Origin: Nostocales cyanobacterium LEGE 11386
GTDB taxonomy: Bacteria > Cyanobacteriota > Cyanobacteriia > Cyanobacteriales > Nostocaceae
NCBI GenBank assembly: GCA_015207155.1
Contig: JADEXK010000011.1
Span: forward strand, 37,138 to 101,137
DNA: 64,000 nucleotides
Direction of reading: 5' to 3'
Shown: positions 59,407 through 64,000 of the stretch, piece after piece
How positions within the stretch are numbered: position 1 is the stretch's first letter
How the letters are laid out: every line of letters starts with the position of its first letter
The notes under the pieces: model-generated
Seen by the model: only the letters and a program-made list of their open reading frames with translations
Told to the model about the DNA's origin: nothing
Databases searched by the model: none
Translations under genes and position numbers: made by a program

Positions 59407-60027
59407 AACTATTTTTGACTTATTTCTCTAACAGTAATTTAGCGAAATATACACATTTTTTTTCTCTTTCGTAGGTATGAATAGATGAAAACTCTTTCTT
59501 TAGAGAGATTAGCTTATGATTTTTTTATTATTTAATTAGTAAATTTGTTTTAAATATTTTTTGCTGAATAAGTATAGTATTAAACAATATTATTACTTCT
59601 CATTTTTAGTAATTGCCAATAATATTTTCTTTCGATTTTCTGTCTGACTACTGGGTTTATATTAGCAGCATTATTAATATCAAAAACATACCAAAGTCAT
59701 ACAAAATTTATATATTTGTTATGTATGATCGTAGCTGAACTTTTTATAAACTTAAGTGTAGCTAAGTACTACAGTGATAATGTCTGGCGACAAGCTGCTT
59801 TCACCTCCACATACTCAGTCGAGGTAAGCACATAACAAAACTCCTAAATAACGCGCGCAGCATCAGCTTTCAGACAGTTTCTCATATCCCCAAGGACATC
59901 CGTAGAGGCATAGCAGTGAGGCAGTGCCGTTTTAGAAGTTTCCCGACTGGAGAAAAACTTCCCGTAGAATAAGCTAAAGTAGCTACCCTAATAGCGAATC
60001 GCCGGCTGAACAATAGGCTAAAACGTT
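59407..60027. other. 621-bp intergenic region
   Basis: Between the divergent rhodanese-fold gene and response regulator gene. The left half is very AT-rich with runs of T. The right half, from 59780, is more balanced and may hold the regulator's leader. I find no ORF with a good ribosome site. Confidence 0.5.
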
Positions 60028-60747
60028 ATGGTGATGCTTCCCGCTACAAATCCCAAAATCCTAGTTGTAGATGACGACTTCGGCATCCGCAATCTTATAC
60101 ATCGTTTTTTAAGTCGAAAATATCAAATAGAGTCTGCGGCAGATGGTAAAACAGCTCTGTCGTTATTTGATCAATTCAACCCAGCTTTAGTGATTCTAGA
60201 TTGGAATTTGCCTGATACCAGTGGTTATCAACTGTGTCAGGAAATGCAGAGCCGCACTAATGTTTTAGTCATGATACTAACTGGGCGGACTGCTGAAGCT
60301 GATAAAATTAAGATTCTTTCAGCAGGTGCTGATGACTTTTTGACTAAACCCTTTAGCCTAGCAGAAATTGAAGTTAGAGTACAAGCTCTTTTGCGACGCA
60401 CACGCTCTATCGATCCTTCTCCTCCACAGCGTCTTGTCTTCCAGCAGCTAGCAATTAACCCAGATGGTCGAGAAGTCACACTTAACGATCAGCCTCTAAC
60501 CTTAACAGCTCTGGAATTTAATATTCTACATTTTTTGGCAAGTCATCCTGGTCAAGCTTGGAGTCGTCCTCAGCTAATCCAAAAAATTTGGGGTTGCGAA
60601 TATGTGGGAGATGGACGAGTAGTTGACGTGCATATAGGTCAGCTGCGCAAGAAATTGGAAGTTGATACTACTGTCCCTGAGTTTATTAAGACTGTGAGAG
60701 GCTATGGTTACAAGTTTGAACTGCCGGAGTCTACGGATAAGGGCTAA
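60028..60747 (+). CDS. OmpR-family response regulator
   Basis: 239 residues. Receiver domain 10-122 with phospho-acceptor Asp58 (VILDWNLPD), acidic pair DDD 15-17 and Lys107 (TKPF). A winged-helix DNA-binding domain covers 140-233 (LTALEFNILHFLASHPGQAW, VVDVHIGQLRKKLE, VRGYGYKFE). The sensor kinase is not adjacent, so it is an orphan regulator. The start may be residue 1 or Met3. Confidence 0.94.
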   Translation: MVMLPATNPKILVVDDDFGIRNLIHRFLSRKYQIESAADGKTALSLFDQFNPALVILDWNLPDTSGYQLCQEMQSRTNVLVMILTGRTAEADKIKILSAGADDFLTKPFSLAEIEVRVQALLRRTRSIDPSPPQRLVFQQLAINPDGREVTLNDQPLTLTALEFNILHFLASHPGQAWSRPQLIQKIWGCEYVGDGRVVDVHIGQLRKKLEVDTTVPEFIKTVRGYGYKFELPESTDKG

Positions 60748-60762
60748 GTGAGAATACTCAGC

Positions 60763-61710
60763 TCAGTTTGAGACGTGCAATACAGCCTTACCGGGAAAGT
60801 TCCTGTTGAGTAGTTGTTGTGCTAGGTTAGCTATTTCTGTCCAAGAAGTTTCAATATCAATCACAGGACACAATTGACCTGCTTCTACTAAACTCAAAAG
60901 CCTTTGTAGTCCTACTGCTGCTGATTCTCGTTTTAATTCATGAAATAAAATTAGACCATACAAACTTGCACCGCCTGTTGCGAAAAAACGTTGGGCATCA
61001 AATGTGACTTCTGCTCCCCCTGAAACACCAAACAGCACTGTAACGCCATCTTCTGCCAACAAACCGAGGGCTGTTCCTAAGGTATTTCCGCCCACTGACT
61101 CAACAATTAAATGATATGGGCCGTACTCATTGGCTGACGAAAGCTCCTCACCAATGACAATAAAATCAGCGCCAGCATCTTTGACAAAATTCTTGTATTC
61201 CGGACGGCGAATGTGCGCTACTACTTGTGCGCCACTGAGGTGTGCTAATTGAATGGCTAAGTGACCTACACCACCAGATGCACCAGTAATTAATACTGAG
61301 CGACCTAAAAGTAAACCACCTTTAAGCAGGGCATGATATGCAGTTAAACCAGCTACAGGTAATGTAGCCGCTAGAGCAAAGGAGACTGATGACGGTAACT
61401 TTGCTAGTGAGTGGGTTGGTACTGACACCAATTCCGCCCACGCACCAGAACGAAGTAAACCGACGACTCGTGTCCCTACGGTAGGCCCTGAACCATCAGC
61501 AGCCGAGGTTTCTACAACACCTGCTAAATCCCAACCTGGTCGCCAACCTGCTTCGGCGATGCTAGAACGTTTAACTTCTCCTCGATTCAGGGAAATTGCT
61601 GCTACCCGAATCACAGCTTCATTAGCAGCAGGGGTTGGTGCATCTACATCACGTAGTGTTAAACGCCCTGATACATGAGGATCAACAACAACAGCACGTA
61701 TCTTACTCAT
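60763..61710 (-). CDS. Quinone oxidoreductase-like MDR alcohol dehydrogenase
   Basis: About 315 residues from the ATG at 61710. The MDR fold is clear: LRDVDAPTPAANEAVIRVAA, GWDLAGVVETS, and GLTAYHALLKGGLLLGRSVL then ITGASGGVGHLAIQLAHLSG as the NADP-binding segment. Structural and catalytic zinc ligands are missing, as in quinone oxidoreductase and related reductases. Substrate unknown. It converges with the response regulator gene with 15 bases between. Confidence 0.9.
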   Translation of the reverse strand: MSKIRAVVVDPHVSGRLTLRDVDAPTPAANEAVIRVAAISLNRGEVKRSSIAEAGWRPGWDLAGVVETSAADGSGPTVGTRVVGLLRSGAWAELVSVPTHSLAKLPSSVSFALAATLPVAGLTAYHALLKGGLLLGRSVLITGASGGVGHLAIQLAHLSGAQVVAHIRRPEYKNFVKDAGADFIVIGEELSSANEYGPYHLIVESVGGNTLGTALGLLAEDGVTVLFGVSGGAEVTFDAQRFFATGGASLYGLILFHELKRESAAVGLQRLLSLVEAGQLCPVIDIETSWTEIANLAQQLLNRNFPGKAVLHVSN

Positions 61711-61779
61711 CTTAAACAACCTGAAGACTTTGGATAATGGCGGAATGAATGAAAATATCTGAAATACAGTTTTCAGTTC

Positions 61780-63309
61780 TTATTGCATTCTATCTATCGT
61801 GCGATATTGAATGGCCTCCGCCACATGATTGGCTTTTAGTTCATCCTCTCCTGCCAAATCTGCAACAGTCCGCGCTACTTTGAGAATACGATCGCTGGCT
61901 CTTGCGGATAAACCTAATTTTCTAATTGCTGCTTCTAATAAACTGCGGCTAGCATCATCTAGCTTGCACCATTTCTGGAGATGACGACTTTGTATTTGGG
62001 CATTGCAACGCAGATTTGGTTCCCCTTGGAAGCGGGTAGTAGCGCGATCGCGTGCTTTTTGGACTCGTTCTAAAACTGATGTCGATGCTTCTCCGGTGGG
62101 TTGTTGGGTAATTTCCTCTGGCTTTAACCGATTGACTGCAACTTGCAAATCAATTCGATCCATTAAAGGGCCAGACAGCTTGGCCCAATATTGCTCACGT
62201 TGTCTGGGTGAACAGGTGCATTGTTGAATAGTATCACCGTAGTAGCCGCAAGGACAGGGATTGGTACTGGCTACCAAGGTAAACTGTGCGGGAAACGTCA
62301 CAGATTGGCGGGTGCGGGAAATTGTTACATAACCATCTTCTAACGGTTGGCGCAGAAACTCTAAAACATCCCGCTTAAATTCTGTTAATTCATCCAAAAA
62401 TAAAATACCTTGATGAGATAATGAAATTTCCCCTGGACGAGGGAAACTACCACCACCGACAAGAGAAGGGCCAGATGCTGAATGGTGGGGACTGCGAAAA
62501 GGGCGATCGCGGACTAATGAACCCCGATTTTTTAATAAACCAGCGACTGAATGAATGCGAGTTACTTCTAAAGACTCAGCAAACTCCAAAGGTGGCAAAA
62601 TCCCCGGTAAGCGTCTCGCTAACATTGTTTTACCACTACCAGGCGGCCCCACAAAGATTAAATTATGTCCGCCAGCCGCCGCAATTTCTAAAGCACGGCG
62701 AGCATGAGCCTGTCCTTTCACATCTTTCAAATCGGCACCAGTGTATAATGCTTTTGGCAAATTCTGTGGATTATCTAGCTGTACAGGCTGGTAACGCCCT
62801 GGATTATTTAATAAATCCACAACTTCAGTTAGATGTTTGCAACCGTAAACAGTTAATCCTTGTACTACAGCAGCTTCTTGAGCATTATCAGCAGGAACTA
62901 CTAAACCTGTAATTCCCATTTTTTGGGCAGTAGCTGCAATAGGTAAAATCCCAGCCACTGAACGTAAAGTCCCATCCAGAGAAACTTCACCTAAGAAGAG
63001 ATAATCTCCCAACAAATCGGCGCTAACTTGCTCAGACGCCGCCAAAATTCCCACACTAATCGGCAAATCAAAACATGGCCCTTCCTTGCGTAAATCTGCC
63101 GGAGTTAGGTTAATGACAATTTTTCGCATCGGAAAGGCAAAACCCGCATTCTTGAGCGTGGCCTTGACTCTCTCTTTAGATTCTTGCACAGCACTGTCTG
63201 GAAGACCCAACACCACAATTCCCGGTAATCCTCCTGAAACATCGACTTCTACGCCTACTTTGACGGCATCGATGCCCACAATTGATGCACTCCAGACTCT
63301 AGCAAGCAT
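61780..63309 (-). CDS. ComM/YifB-family magnesium chelatase-like AAA+ ATPase
   Basis: 509 residues. N-terminal Lon-protease-like domain (DVSGGLPGIVVLGLPDSAVQ), AAA+ module with Walker A GPPGSGKT, then HSVAGLL, RPFRSPHHSASG and Walker B-type LFLDELTEF, a zinc-like CPCGYYGD-CTC region and a C-terminal helical domain (LSARASDRILKVARTVADLA). ComM drives branch migration for natural transformation in other bacteria. It is divergent from the HIT gene, 66 bases apart. Confidence 0.95.
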   Translation of the reverse strand: MLARVWSASIVGIDAVKVGVEVDVSGGLPGIVVLGLPDSAVQESKERVKATLKNAGFAFPMRKIVINLTPADLRKEGPCFDLPISVGILAASEQVSADLLGDYLFLGEVSLDGTLRSVAGILPIAATAQKMGITGLVVPADNAQEAAVVQGLTVYGCKHLTEVVDLLNNPGRYQPVQLDNPQNLPKALYTGADLKDVKGQAHARRALEIAAAGGHNLIFVGPPGSGKTMLARRLPGILPPLEFAESLEVTRIHSVAGLLKNRGSLVRDRPFRSPHHSASGPSLVGGGSFPRPGEISLSHQGILFLDELTEFKRDVLEFLRQPLEDGYVTISRTRQSVTFPAQFTLVASTNPCPCGYYGDTIQQCTCSPRQREQYWAKLSGPLMDRIDLQVAVNRLKPEEITQQPTGEASTSVLERVQKARDRATTRFQGEPNLRCNAQIQSRHLQKWCKLDDASRSLLEAAIRKLGLSARASDRILKVARTVADLAGEDELKANHVAEAIQYRTIDRMQ

Positions 63310-63369
63310 TGGCTAAATATTTCTTCTATAACGGTAAACCTTTAAAATCTCTAGCAGATATATAGGTAA

Positions 63370-63726
<357 letters not shown>

Positions 63727-63735
63727 TCAAAACTG

Positions 63736-63764
63736 GATGAATCGTGCTATGAACACGATTCATC
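63736..63764. promoter_or_regulatory. 11-bp inverted repeat between the HIT gene and psbA
   Basis: GATGAATCGTG (63736-63746) and its exact complement (63754-63764) with a 7-base loop, starting 9 bases after the HIT stop. No T-run follows. It overlaps the region where a psbA -35 box would lie, so it may be either a terminator stem or a regulatory site. Confidence 0.4.
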
Positions 63765-63782
63765 AGTAAAACAAATCATTGT

Positions 63783-63788
63783 TATAAT
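63783..63788 (+). promoter_or_regulatory. Candidate -10 box of psbA
   Basis: A perfect TATAAT 110 bases before the psbA start codon, in line with the long leaders of psbA genes. The expected -35 position (about 63760-63765) carries TCATCA rather than TTGACA, so only the -10 is supported. Confidence 0.45.
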
Positions 63789-63898
63789 AAAATCCTAATT
63801 AAAATAGCTTTACAAATCTCAACTTCTCCTTTAAGGTGATATACAAGTAGGCAACTTTATCTACCCAATTCATAAAAACTCATTGCAATCATAGAAAT

Positions 63899-64000
63899 AT
63901 GACAACCACCTTACAACAGCGCTCCAGCGCCAACGTATGGGATCGGTTTTGCGAGTGGATCACCAGCACCGACAACCGGATTTACATCGGTTGGTTCGGC
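63899..64000 (+). CDS. psbA: Photosystem II D1 protein (partial, 5' end)
   Basis: The first 34 codons only; the window ends within the gene. [20 protein letters not shown] and then [14 protein letters not shown] is the conserved D1 N-terminus. D1 binds the reaction-centre chlorophylls, Q-B and the Mn cluster in the thylakoid. The residues that tell D1 isoforms apart lie outside the window. Upstream is a 172-bp leader with a TATAAT box. Confidence 0.97.
   Translation, partial: MTTTLQQRSSANVWDRFCEWITSTDNRIYIGWFG

Overview
The window is chromosomal DNA of a cyanobacterium, most likely a filamentous Nostoc/Anabaena-type member of the Nostocales. It carries the start of psbA (photosystem II D1) at the right edge. 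HIP1 octamers (GCGATCGC) are scattered throughout. Several protein families restricted to or typical of cyanobacteria are present (DUF3181, DUF3370, Zam-type RNB protein, a SH3b-NlpC/P60 protease). Intergenic DNA holds heptameric short tandem repeats and dispersed palindromic repeats of the kind common in Nostoc genomes. Species cannot be assigned from this sequence alone.

Layout. (1) 0-15.2 kb is a metal-handling region. Two energy-coupling-factor transport operons for cobalt/nickel-type ions (cbiMN-Q-O at 1.7-4.0 kb and cbiM-N-Q-O at 6.2-9.0 kb) flank a UppP-like membrane protein and a short MgtE-like channel. Next come a Tat-exported two-domain copper oxidase, a lipoprotein, a ferritin-like protein and an FTR1 iron permease (9.4-13.4 kb), and then a BtuF/FecB-like lipoprotein. 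The four iron genes look like an oxidase-permease iron uptake module. (2) 15.5-33.5 kb is housekeeping: mobA, a thioredoxin-domain YyaL protein, clpP, the zam-ubiX-LapA-like cluster, aroK, several small conserved proteins, moaC, tRNA-Arg(ACG), an MFS exporter, a glycosyltransferase, and a head-to-head pair of a cell-wall peptidase and a beta-lactamase-fold hydrolase. (3) 33.9-37.7 kb holds an orphan HlyD-type adaptor, a cupin and a toxin-antitoxin cluster (DUF433/DUF5615, HicAB and a small overlapping pair). The cluster is bracketed by short direct repeats and a fragment copied from rsmD. (4) 37.7-49 kb: rsmD, hisH, a peptidase-C15-like gene, a DUF3370 gene, a full-length protein-arginine deiminase homologue, a BASS transporter, an L11-methyltransferase-like gene, a DnaJ protein, a P-loop kinase and glgC. 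Two related MITE-like elements lie at 41.0 and 45.6 kb. (5) 49-64 kb: an S8 protease with a separate propeptide-like protein, a GH13 glucanase, fasciclin, rpoZ, a Pmp3/YqaE micro-gene, SUI1/YciH, trpB, CAP protein, RNase D, a cysteine-less rhodanese, an OmpR regulator, a quinone oxidoreductase, comM-like ATPase, HIT protein and psbA.

Recurring themes are proteins that keep a family fold but appear to lack key catalytic residues (UppP-like, Zam RNB, rhodanese) and dispersed repeats that have entered coding sequence (C15 peptidase, mobA, P-loop kinase, BASS tail, Rpn nuclease). All assignments rest on reading the sequence and on family knowledge; no database search was run.
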